From contig NZ_LRBG01000001.1 in NCBI RefSeq assembly GCF_001580545.1, positions 427,410 to 491,409 of the forward strand: DNA of 64,000 bases, written 5' to 3'. The DNA comes from Paraburkholderia monticola. GTDB taxonomy: Bacteria > Pseudomonadota > Gammaproteobacteria > Burkholderiales > Burkholderiaceae. Within the stretch, counting starts at the first letter, position 1, and every line of letters begins with the position of its first letter. The notes beneath the pieces were generated by a model, which saw only the letters and a program-made list of their open reading frames with translations, made no database searches and was not told where the DNA came from. The position numbers were made by a program, and so were the translations under genes. This document shows, in pieces, positions 18,550-26,287 of the stretch.

Positions 18550-19575
18550 TCAAACCGCCTTCGGATTGCGCTCGGCGAAGCCTTCCTGATGCCAGTACGG
18601 ATACGCGGGGCGCACGGCGCTCGCCGCGTCGAGCTTCGCGACCTGATCGGGCGTCAGACTCCAGCCGACCGCGCCGAGGTTCTGCCGCAGTTGCGCCTCG
18701 TCGCGCGCGCCGATCAGGACCGTCGCGACGGTCGGCCGTTGCAGCAGCCAGTTCAGCGCGATCTGCGGCACGGTCTTGCCGGTTTCGGCGGCAACGTCGT
18801 CGAGCGCGTCGAGGACGCTGAACAGATATTCTTGCGGCACCGGCGGCCCCATGTCGGCGGTCTTGTGCAGACGGCTCGTTTCCGGCAACGGCTGACCGCG
18901 CTTGAGCTTGCCCGTCAGGCGCCCCCAGCCGAGCGGGCTCCACACCACCGCGCCGACGCCCTGGTCGATGCCGAGCGGCATCAGTTCCCACTCGTAATCG
19001 CGCCCGACCAGCGAGTAGTAGGTCTGATTCGCGACGTAACGCGGATAGCCGTAGCGGTCCGCGATATCGAGCGACTTCATCAGATGCCAGCCGGAGAAAT
19101 TCGACACGCCGATATAGCGGATCTTGCCCGCGCGCACGAGGTCGTCGAGCGTGGACAGCACTTCGGGAATCGGTGTTTTCGCATCGAACCCGTGCAACTG
19201 GAACAGGTCGATGTAGTCGGTCTGCAGACGCTTGAGCGACGCATCGACCGCGCGGATCAGATGGAAGCGCGACGAGCCCACGCCGTTCGGATCGTCGTCG
19301 AAACGGAAGGTCGCCTTCGTCGAGATCAGCGCCTTGTCGCGCTTGCCCTTGAGCGCTTCGCCGAGCACCGACTCGGACGCGCCCTTCGAATAGATGTCGG
19401 CGGTGTCGAACATCGTGACGCCCGCGTCGAAGCAGATGTCGATCAGACGCCGCGCTTCGGCGACGTCGGTCGCGCCCCACGCCTCGAAAAATTCACCCTT
19501 GCCGCCGAACGTACCGGTGCCGAAACTCAGCACCGGCACCTTGAAACCCGATGCACCCAGATGTCTGTATTCCAT
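18550..19575 (-). CDS. aldo/keto reductase
   Basis: 341-residue TIM-barrel NADP(H) oxidoreductase. The catalytic tetrad is visible: D57 and Y62 in MFDTADIYS, K87 in STKAT, H128 in LFQLHG. The strand RYIGVSNFSGW and the cofactor end VLIGARDEAQLRQNL are standard. It belongs to the YajO/YghZ-like group that reduces aldehydes. It is convergent with the SDR gene and separated from it by a hairpin. It has its own promoter region at 19576-19642. Confidence 0.88.
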   Translation of the reverse strand: MEYRHLGASGFKVPVLSFGTGTFGGKGEFFEAWGATDVAEARRLIDICFDAGVTMFDTADIYSKGASESVLGEALKGKRDKALISTKATFRFDDDPNGVGSSRFHLIRAVDASLKRLQTDYIDLFQLHGFDAKTPIPEVLSTLDDLVRAGKIRYIGVSNFSGWHLMKSLDIADRYGYPRYVANQTYYSLVGRDYEWELMPLGIDQGVGAVVWSPLGWGRLTGKLKRGQPLPETSRLHKTADMGPPVPQEYLFSVLDALDDVAAETGKTVPQIALNWLLQRPTVATVLIGARDEAQLRQNLGAVGWSLTPDQVAKLDAASAVRPAYPYWHQEGFAERNPKAV

Positions 19576-19642
19576 TGAAGAATCTCCGTGGCATTGCCGT
19601 CGATGAACGGAGGTTCAGTCTACCCGCGTGGGCGAAAACAGG

Positions 19643-21376
19643 TCACGACGGCGACACGCTCAACTCCGCCAGCGCATCGCGCACGGCGTCGATCACGCTG
19701 TCCCAGGCGCCGAGCGCCGGTTGACGGAACAGCCGCGCGGACGGATACCACGGCGTGTCGCTGCGTTCGAGCAGCCAGCGCCAGCAGGTGTCGAAGCGGT
19801 TCAGGATCCAGACGGGTTTGTCGAGCGCGCCGGCCAGGTGCGCGGTCGACGTATCCACCGAAATCAGCAGATCGAGATTGGCGACGAGCGCGGCGGTATC
19901 GGCGAAATCGTGCAGCAGGTCGGTGTAATCGGCGACCCGTTCGCGGTGTGCGCTGTCGGCGAGTTGCGGCGCGGCCGCGCCCTTCTGCACGCTGAAGAAA
20001 CGTACGTTCGGGAGGGCGAGAAGTGGCGCGAATTGCTCGAACGCGAGCGAGCGGCGCGCGTCGATCTTGCGCAACTCCGCGACATGCGCGCGGTTTTCGC
20101 CGGCCCAGACGAGGCCGACTTTCAGTGGCCTGCCTGCTTGGGTGTCAGTGACGTGATCGTGTTCGATACGCTCGCGCCATTCGCTCACGGCCGCGGGCTG
20201 CGCAAACAGATACGGCTTCACGGCCGGCATGCTCGCTTCGTTCGTGTTGAACGCAAGCGGCAAGCTCAACAGCGGACAATGACAATCGAAGGGCGGCAAC
20301 GGCTGCCCCGCTTCGACCAACTGATCTACACCGTCGAGCGTCGACAGCAGCCGCAACAACGCGCCCGGCGCTTCGAGCACGACCTTCGCGCCGAGTCCGG
20401 CGACGAGCGTCGCATAGCGGCAGAACTGCAGCGTGTCGCCGAGACCCTGCTCCGCATGCAGCAGGATCGTCTTGCCGTCTAGCGGAAAATCGCCGAGCCA
20501 CAGCGGCTGCGCGAATGCGCGCTTGCCGGCCTTGATGCGGCTGCGCTGCCAGCGCCATTCGTATTCGCGCCAGCCGGTTTCGAAGCGCCCCATCTGCAGC
20601 AGACACAAGGACTGGTTCCAGTGCGCTTCGACCGACGCGGGATTCAACGTCAGCGCACGTTCATAGCTCGACAACGCCGCTTCGCGCCGATTCAGATCGA
20701 TCTGCGCGAGACCGAGGTTGTTCCATGCATCGACGAACCCAGGCGCGAGTTCCAGCGCGCGCTGATAGCAGCGCTGCGCTTCGTCCGGCTGGTTCAGATC
20801 GCCTAGCACGTTGCCGCGATTGCTCCAGGCATCCGGATAGTTCGGCTGCAACGCGAGCGCCTTGTCGCAGCTATCGAGTGCATCGGCATAACGGCCGAGA
20901 TCGCGCAGCACGCACGCGCGGTTGTTCCACGCCGCCGCAAGCTCCGGCGCGAGCGAAAGCGCGCGCTCGTAGCTCGCGAGCGCATCGAGCGGACGATTCA
21001 ACGCCGCCAAGGCATTGCCGCGATTGTTCAGCGCATCGGCGAATTTCGGCTGCGTCACGAGCGCGCGCTCGGCGCAGGCGAGCGCTTCGTCATGACGCTG
21101 CAACGCGTTCAGCGCGTAGGCGAGATTCGAATGCACGGCCGGCTGTTTCGGGTTGACCGCGAGCGCCTTCTTCAGCAGATCGACACCGTCGTGCAAGCGG
21201 CCCGTTTGCAGCGCGAGTTCGCCGAGCCAGCGCAGCGCGTCGCCGTGCTTCGGCTTCAGGTCGAGAATCTCGCGATACAGCTCCTCCGCTTCGACGAGCG
21301 CGCCGTTCTGCTGGAGCGCGACGGCTTGTCGAAGCAGATGGTCCAACTGTTGCGGGAGACTGGCGGGCTTGCTCAT
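19643..21376 (-). CDS. TPR-repeat protein with C-terminal glycosyltransferase-like domain
   Basis: 577 residues. About seven 34-residue TPR units (roughly 30-270, with repeated A-x-x-N-x-A/G-x-x-L and the NP spacing) precede a globular domain of ~300 residues. That domain contains LLHAEQGLGDTLQFCRYA, VGLVWAGENRAH and DLLISVDTSTAHLAGALDKPVWIL. The last block is typical of GT9/heptosyltransferase-like folds (D-T-S-x-A-H-L). Such fusions probably glycosylate or bind proteins or surface polymers, but no substrate is known. There is no signal peptide or membrane segment. The start at 21376 has only a weak site. Confidence 0.8.
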   Translation of the reverse strand: MSKPASLPQQLDHLLRQAVALQQNGALVEAEELYREILDLKPKHGDALRWLGELALQTGRLHDGVDLLKKALAVNPKQPAVHSNLAYALNALQRHDEALACAERALVTQPKFADALNNRGNALAALNRPLDALASYERALSLAPELAAAWNNRACVLRDLGRYADALDSCDKALALQPNYPDAWSNRGNVLGDLNQPDEAQRCYQRALELAPGFVDAWNNLGLAQIDLNRREAALSSYERALTLNPASVEAHWNQSLCLLQMGRFETGWREYEWRWQRSRIKAGKRAFAQPLWLGDFPLDGKTILLHAEQGLGDTLQFCRYATLVAGLGAKVVLEAPGALLRLLSTLDGVDQLVEAGQPLPPFDCHCPLLSLPLAFNTNEASMPAVKPYLFAQPAAVSEWRERIEHDHVTDTQAGRPLKVGLVWAGENRAHVAELRKIDARRSLAFEQFAPLLALPNVRFFSVQKGAAAPQLADSAHRERVADYTDLLHDFADTAALVANLDLLISVDTSTAHLAGALDKPVWILNRFDTCWRWLLERSDTPWYPSARLFRQPALGAWDSVIDAVRDALAELSVSPS

Positions 21377-21511
21377 GCGGTACCTGGAATCGAAGGCGCG
21401 AAGAATCGTCGGAGCGGTCGCGTCGCGCGTGACGTGACGTGACCGCGAGAAGCGCTCGATTATCGCCGAAAAGCCCGGATTCGAAGGACCGTCGTGGCAG
21501 CCTCGCGCTGC

Positions 21512-22078
21512 TTATTGCGCGGCCACCGACAGATGCTTGCGCTTCGCCAGATCCTGCGCCATCGCATAGTGCTGCTGGATCGTCGGCAGCGCCTGCTTCG
21601 CAGCGTTCTTCAACTGCTCGTCGCGGCCCGATGCGATTTCCGCCTGAAACGCGGACAGCGCTTTCTGTTCACCGGCGAGCGCGACCTGTTCGATGTACGT
21701 CTTGTCGAACTCCGCGCCGCGCAGATTGTTGATGCTCGCGAGCACGGCTGCATCGGGGTCGTTCTTCGGCACGTCGACACCGCGCGGACTCGCCGCGCGC
21801 AACGCGTCGGTGATCTTCGCGTCGTCGTTCGACACGCGCTCGGCAAACGCCTTCACGTCGCGGTCCGTCGAACGCGCGGTGGCGATGCGCGCGGCATCGC
21901 GCTGCGTCGCGACAGCTTGCGTGCCGTCCGCGATGAAGCTCTGGTCGGCGGCATGCAGGCGGCCCGTGTCCGCGGGCGCGGCGCTCTGCGCGCTGGCCAC
22001 CGAGGCGGCCGTCAGAAGACCGCCGAAGCAGGCAGCGGCAGCGATGCGGGCGAAGGGGACGGAAGGCAGGCGGATCAT
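21512..22078 (-). CDS. DUF4142 periplasmic protein
   Basis: 188 residues with a clear signal peptide (FARIAAAACFGGLLTAASVASAQ, cleavage near residue 30). An all-helical DUF4142 domain follows (ADQSFIADGTQ..., ...VKAFAERVSNDDAKI). The domain resembles ferritin-like four-helix bundles but has no proven function. The start follows aaggagaacgt. No operon partner. Confidence 0.8.
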   Translation of the reverse strand: MIRLPSVPFARIAAAACFGGLLTAASVASAQSAAPADTGRLHAADQSFIADGTQAVATQRDAARIATARSTDRDVKAFAERVSNDDAKITDALRAASPRGVDVPKNDPDAAVLASINNLRGAEFDKTYIEQVALAGEQKALSAFQAEIASGRDEQLKNAAKQALPTIQQHYAMAQDLAKRKHLSVAAQ

Positions 22079-22395
22079 ACGTTCTCCTTGAGGTGTAAGC
22101 AGCTGAAAGTAAAACGAAGGACACGTGTGCGCCGCGAATCAAGCGTGCGATGTCAAACTCCGCGGCCGGCTTGCGAGCCCAGCGCGGCGCCACGCTTTTA
22201 TCGCTGCCGATTCTAGAAGCCACGTCGTCAGGCAGGTGAAACGCTGCTGTCGCTTCTGTAACCTTAGGTAACCCTCAGATGAATGCGCCCCGCGAAACTG
22301 CCATGCAGTGCTGAACTTTTCGCCATCGACGCCGATAACCAGAGAGAAGCACCGCTTGGCACCGCTGAGCACCGCAATCCCGGAGAACGATTCCA
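22079..22395. other. 317-base divergent promoter region
   Basis: Carries the upstream regions of the DUF4142 gene (minus) and cheV (plus), including the sigma-28-type promoter listed below. I see no gene or RNA in it. Confidence 0.5.
22312..22338 (+). promoter_or_regulatory. sigma-28 (FliA) type promoter for cheV
   Basis: tgaacttt (22312-22319), 11 bases, then gccgataa (22331-22338). The flagellar/chemotaxis consensus is TAAAGTTT-N11-GCCGATAA, so the -10 is perfect, the spacer exact, and the -35 matches 6 of 8. The element lies 57 bases upstream of the cheV ATG. Confidence 0.7.
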
Positions 22396-23388
22396 ATGGC
22401 AGATGAACACCGTGCCAATCACGACCGCAACACCGAACGCAGCAACCTGACGAGCTCCAACAAGTTCGAGCTGCTGCTCTACCGTCTCGGCTGCGTGCCG
22501 GGCAGCGACACGCACGAGCTGTATGGGATCAATGTGTTCAAGGTGCGCGAGATCTCGACGATGCCGAGCATCACGCCGATTGCCGGATCGTCGCCGTTCG
22601 TGATGGGCGCCGTCGACATTCGCGGGCAGATCATCCCCGTGATCGATCTGCCGCGACTGATGGGTTGCGAGCCGACCCGCGGCCTGAACATCCTGCTCGT
22701 CACCGAGTTCGCGCGTTCGACCCAGGCCTTCGCGGTCGAAGAAGTCGACGAGATCGTGCGGCTCGAATGGAACCAAGTACTGTCGGCCGATGGTTCGGCG
22801 GGCGGCAAGCTCGTCACGAGCATCGCGCGCATCGACGGCAATACCGGCGACTCGCGGCTCGCCCAGGTGATCGACGTCGAGCAGGTGTTGCGCGACGTGT
22901 TTCCGTCGCAGCATCCGAGCGTCGATCCGACGTCGGTCGGCGCGGCGCTCGGCATCCGCCCCGGCGCGAAGATCCTCGCCGCCGACGACTCCGGTTTCGC
23001 GCGCAAGCTGATCGAGCAGGCGCTCAGCGCGATCGGCGCCGACTACATCATGACGAAGACCGGCGAAGAAGCGTGGCAAACGCTGCAGCGGGTCGCGCGC
23101 GAAGCGCAGCAGAACGGCACGCGCGCGAAGGACAGCATCGCGCTGGTGCTGACCGATCTCGAGATGCCGGAGATGGACGGCTTCATGCTGACGCGCCAGA
23201 TCAAGGCCGATGCACGCACGCGCGATATTCCGGTGATCATTCACTCGTCGCTGACGGGCGCGGCGAACGAAGCGCATGTGAAGAATGCGGGCGCGAACGG
23301 CTATGTCGCGAAGTTCGCGGCGAGCGAGCTCGCCGATGCGATTCGGCAGGCGTTGGGTGCCGCGCCGGTAAAAGTGGCGGCGGGTTGA
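22396..23388 (+). CDS. cheV: chemotaxis coupling protein CheV (CheW + receiver)
   Basis: 330 residues. Residues ~22-170 form a CheW-like coupling domain (YGINVFKVREI, VMGAVDIRGQIIPVIDLP). Residues ~190-325 form a response-regulator receiver with the acidic pair in LAADDSG, the phospho-acceptor Asp254 in VLTDLEMPEMDG, the conserved Ser in IIHSSLTG and Lys in YVAKFAA. It couples receptors to CheA, and phosphorylation tunes adaptation. It lies alone, away from any che/fli cluster, but has its own flagellar-type promoter. Confidence 0.92.
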   Translation: MADEHRANHDRNTERSNLTSSNKFELLLYRLGCVPGSDTHELYGINVFKVREISTMPSITPIAGSSPFVMGAVDIRGQIIPVIDLPRLMGCEPTRGLNILLVTEFARSTQAFAVEEVDEIVRLEWNQVLSADGSAGGKLVTSIARIDGNTGDSRLAQVIDVEQVLRDVFPSQHPSVDPTSVGAALGIRPGAKILAADDSGFARKLIEQALSAIGADYIMTKTGEEAWQTLQRVAREAQQNGTRAKDSIALVLTDLEMPEMDGFMLTRQIKADARTRDIPVIIHSSLTGAANEAHVKNAGANGYVAKFAASELADAIRQALGAAPVKVAAG

Positions 23389-23431
23389 GGGCGGCTACAT
23401 CGAGTAGCCAATCGGGTCGCGGCAGCCGTGC

Positions 23432-24514
23432 TCAACGATGCGCCGCGAGCTCGATCGAGAACCCCATGCGGCCGATCTCGATGCCCATCGTGTTGAGCCG
23501 CTTCGGCGCACGAAAGCCTTCGAGCGCCGCGCGTTGATCAGGCGTGCCGATACCGAGGACGGCGAGCAACTCGGCAGCGATCGCGTAGGCCACGCCGGGA
23601 CTGCCGTCCTCGACTTTCAGCGCGATGCCGAGCGCGCCTTGCGCGCCAAGCCGTGCGGTCTGATGCGACGCGCGCACGCCGATCGCATAGCTGCCGTCCG
23701 CGCCGACCTTGCCGACCAGCGCACCATCGAACGCCTGCATCAGCAGCGTGCAGAAGCGCCCTTCCCCGCCGACCAGTTCCGGATAGGACGTCATCGCGCG
23801 ATAGATCCGCGCGAGCGCGGCCGTGCGCGGCGGCGTCGCGGCGCCCGCTTCCTGCTGATCGCGCGCCGCCGCGAGCTTTGCGAACAGGCGCGCGAGCCGG
23901 TCGAGCGGAAAGGCCGGCGTCGGCAGATTGCAGCCGTCGATCGCCCATTCCACCCCCTCGTCCGGCAGATCGCAGACGCTCGCGACCGTCCGCTTCACGC
24001 GCACCTGCAACGGATGCTCGGGCAGCTCATAACCGGCGAGCGCCGCGCCGATCGAACGCGCGCCGGCCAGCATGCCCGCGTGCTTGCCCGAACAGTTGCT
24101 GCACACGCCGGTGGGCGTAAAGCCGCGTTGGATCCAGTCGACGTACACCGCATCCGATAACGGCGGATGACCGCCGCAACGCAGATCGGCCTCGCTCGCC
24201 TGAGCTTTCGCGAGCATGCCGCGGGTGCGTTCGATATGCCGCGGCTCGCTGCTGTGCGATGCGCACATCAGCGCGAGATCGGCTTCGTCGAAACCGCACT
24301 GGTCGAGCGCGCCGGTTTCGAGCACGGTGAGCGCCTGCGCCGGCTTCGCCGCGGAACGCGCGAGCGTCATGCGCGCGGCGTCGCCGAACGAATAGAGCAG
24401 ACGGCCGTCCGCATCGACGACCGCGACGTGCGCGAGATGCGTGTTCTCGATCGAATCACCGCGATAGATCGTCGCCGCGACCGGCGCGGCGGGATTCAGT
24501 TCGGACTGGCTCAT
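23432..24514 (-). CDS. L-asparaginase, Rhizobium etli (ReAV/AnsA) type
   Basis: 360 residues of the asparaginase_II (PF06089) family, unrelated to E. coli AnsA/AnsB. Active-site features seen in ReAV are present: Ser and Lys in LARSAAKPAQ, the Cys/Ser/Lys block CSNCSGKHAGML, and the zinc-site Cys in DGCNLPTPAFP. It hydrolyses asparagine to aspartate and ammonia in the cytoplasm. The start follows gaggagacgaacccc. It is 61 bases downstream of the MFS exporter gene on the same strand. Confidence 0.87.
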   Translation of the reverse strand: MSQSELNPAAPVAATIYRGDSIENTHLAHVAVVDADGRLLYSFGDAARMTLARSAAKPAQALTVLETGALDQCGFDEADLALMCASHSSEPRHIERTRGMLAKAQASEADLRCGGHPPLSDAVYVDWIQRGFTPTGVCSNCSGKHAGMLAGARSIGAALAGYELPEHPLQVRVKRTVASVCDLPDEGVEWAIDGCNLPTPAFPLDRLARLFAKLAAARDQQEAGAATPPRTAALARIYRAMTSYPELVGGEGRFCTLLMQAFDGALVGKVGADGSYAIGVRASHQTARLGAQGALGIALKVEDGSPGVAYAIAAELLAVLGIGTPDQRAALEGFRAPKRLNTMGIEIGRMGFSIELAAHR

Positions 24515-24575
24515 GGGGTTCGTCTCCTCGTCGTGTCATGGATGGGGCGATGGCGGACAAGGCCACTCCCGGCAA

Positions 24576-25838
24576 TCAGGCGCTCGCCGCCAGCGCCTCT
24601 TCGCGCTCGAGTGTGCGCGTGTGCCGCAGTTCCGGGAACAGGCGCATCCACAGCAGCGCGATAGCGATCGTCGCGACACCGCCGACCAGCACCGCCGGCT
24701 GCGCGCCCCACCATCCAGCGGTCAGGCCCGATTCGAATTCGCCCAATTGATTCGACGTCCCGATGAACAGCGAATTGACCGCGCTGACGCGGCCGAGCAT
24801 TTCATCGGGCGTGCGCAGCTGCACGAGCGAGAGCCGCACCACCACGCTGATCGTGTCCGACGCGCCGAGCGCCATCAGCGCGAGTAGCGAGAGGAAGAAC
24901 TGATGCGACAGCGCAAACACGATCGTCGCGATGCCGAACGCGATCACGCCGCCGAACATCGCCGCACCGGGCCGGTTGCGCAACGGGAAATGCGCGAGCC
25001 AGATCGTGCCGGCCAGCGCGCCGATCGCCGTGCCCGAACGCAATAGCCCGAGACCGAGCGGGCCCGCATGCAGCACGTCGCGCGCGAAGATCGGCAGCAA
25101 CGCGGTCGCGCCGCCGAACAGCACCGCGAACAGATCGAGCGACAGCGCGCCGAGAATCACCGGCTCGCGGCGAATGAACCTGATGCCCGAGAAGACCGAC
25201 TCGAGCGTGACGGGCGCGCGGCGCGCCGGCTTCGTTTGCAGCGGAATGCTCCACACCGAAGTCGCCGCGGCTGCGAACGACAGCGCGCACGCGAGATACG
25301 CCACGCCCGGACCGATCCCGTACAGCAGACCGCCGAGCGCGGGCCCGGCGATCTGCGCGGTCTGATTGGCGGAGGTGGCCCACGCGGTCGCCTTCGGCAG
25401 ATAGCCGCGCGGCACGACGGCCGGCAGCAGCGACGACACCGCCGGCGATTCGAACGCGCGCGCCGCGCCGACGCAGGCGGCCAGCACGTAGATGAGCGGT
25501 GCGGTGATCCAGCCGCCGAAGGTGCCGATCGCAAACAGCAACGCGGCGACGCTTTCGAGGCTCTGGCAGACGGCGGCGATGCGGCGGCGATCGTAACGAT
25601 CGGCGACATGGCCGACGACGAGCGTCAGCAGGAACATCGGCAGGAACTGCGCGAGGCCGACGAAGCCAAGCGCGAACGCGCTATGCGTGAGCGCGTAGAC
25701 ATGCCAGCCCATCGCGACGGCGAGCATCTGGAACGATAGCGACGCGAGGATGCGGGTGCACCAGAAGCGCTGGAACGGCAGGTGTTTCGGCAGGCTGAAA
25801 TTCGGGGAATCGGCGGGATCGGAAGAGGCTGGGGGCAT
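24576..25838 (-). CDS. MFS transporter, EntS-like (MFS_3) family
   Basis: 420-residue permease with 10-12 predicted helices. It begins FQRFWCTRILASLSFQMLAVAMGWHVYALT and has VGHVADRYDRRRIAAV between helices 2 and 3, matching the EntS/MFS_3 group of exporters (enterobactin and drug efflux types). The substrate is unknown; there is no siderophore gene beside it. The ATG at 25838 lacks a good ribosome binding site, so the true start could lie downstream near the first helix. Confidence 0.78.
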   Translation of the reverse strand: MPPASSDPADSPNFSLPKHLPFQRFWCTRILASLSFQMLAVAMGWHVYALTHSAFALGFVGLAQFLPMFLLTLVVGHVADRYDRRRIAAVCQSLESVAALLFAIGTFGGWITAPLIYVLAACVGAARAFESPAVSSLLPAVVPRGYLPKATAWATSANQTAQIAGPALGGLLYGIGPGVAYLACALSFAAAATSVWSIPLQTKPARRAPVTLESVFSGIRFIRREPVILGALSLDLFAVLFGGATALLPIFARDVLHAGPLGLGLLRSGTAIGALAGTIWLAHFPLRNRPGAAMFGGVIAFGIATIVFALSHQFFLSLLALMALGASDTISVVVRLSLVQLRTPDEMLGRVSAVNSLFIGTSNQLGEFESGLTAGWWGAQPAVLVGGVATIAIALLWMRLFPELRHTRTLEREEALAASA

Positions 25839-25886
25839 CGGTTGTTGCTCGTGACGTGGCGCGGCGGAGCGTAGGTTGGGCGGGCG

Positions 25887-26144
25887 CTAGTTTAGAGCAA
25901 GATCGGCGGGCGTGCAGAAAGGGGCTGGCGGGGGCAATCTTCGACTTCGCCGAAGCAGGCCGCCCTCGCCTGCCTCGGTGCGCAGCGTCACACAGGGCCG
26001 CAGCGGCCGGCCCTCCGCGCGGCCGAACTCGACGCAGTGATCGAGCGCGTCGACACCCGCCGGGGCGACGTCGGGATTCGCTTCGCGGTAGAGCTTGGGA
26101 TTGAACCCGTTGGGCAGTTGAGCCGGCCACGCCTTGCGAGGACC
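25887..26144 (-). pseudogene. remnant with NPDV-type polysaccharide/glycosyltransferase repeat
   Basis: An 86-codon open stretch without a start; a stop codon (tta at 26145-26147) sits directly upstream. It encodes FNPKLYREANPDVAPAGVD followed by HCVEFGRAEGR. This matches the short F-x-x-x-Y-x-x-x-NPDV-x-x-x-G-V-[DN]-x-x-x-H-x-x-x-x-GR-x-EGR unit that occurs, often in tandem, in glycosyltransferases and surface-polymer proteins. It seems to be the 3' scrap of a larger gene. The remaining bases of 25839-26287 hold only the mrpA leader. Confidence 0.6.
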
Positions 26145-26287
26145 TTACAATTCCCGGTGTGAACCGCCATCGGTTTGCGGCTATGATGGTGCGCCGTGGA
26201 CAGCCTCCAGGCAGGCGGCACTCCAGCCCGCCTCCGCCGGCCAGCCTCATCGTGTAGCGCACGCTTCGAACTCCCGGAGGGCATCGA

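Noticed and set aside
26145..26287. riboswitch-like leader before mrpA
   Set aside because: Short hairpins are possible in any G+C-rich leader; nothing matched a class I know.
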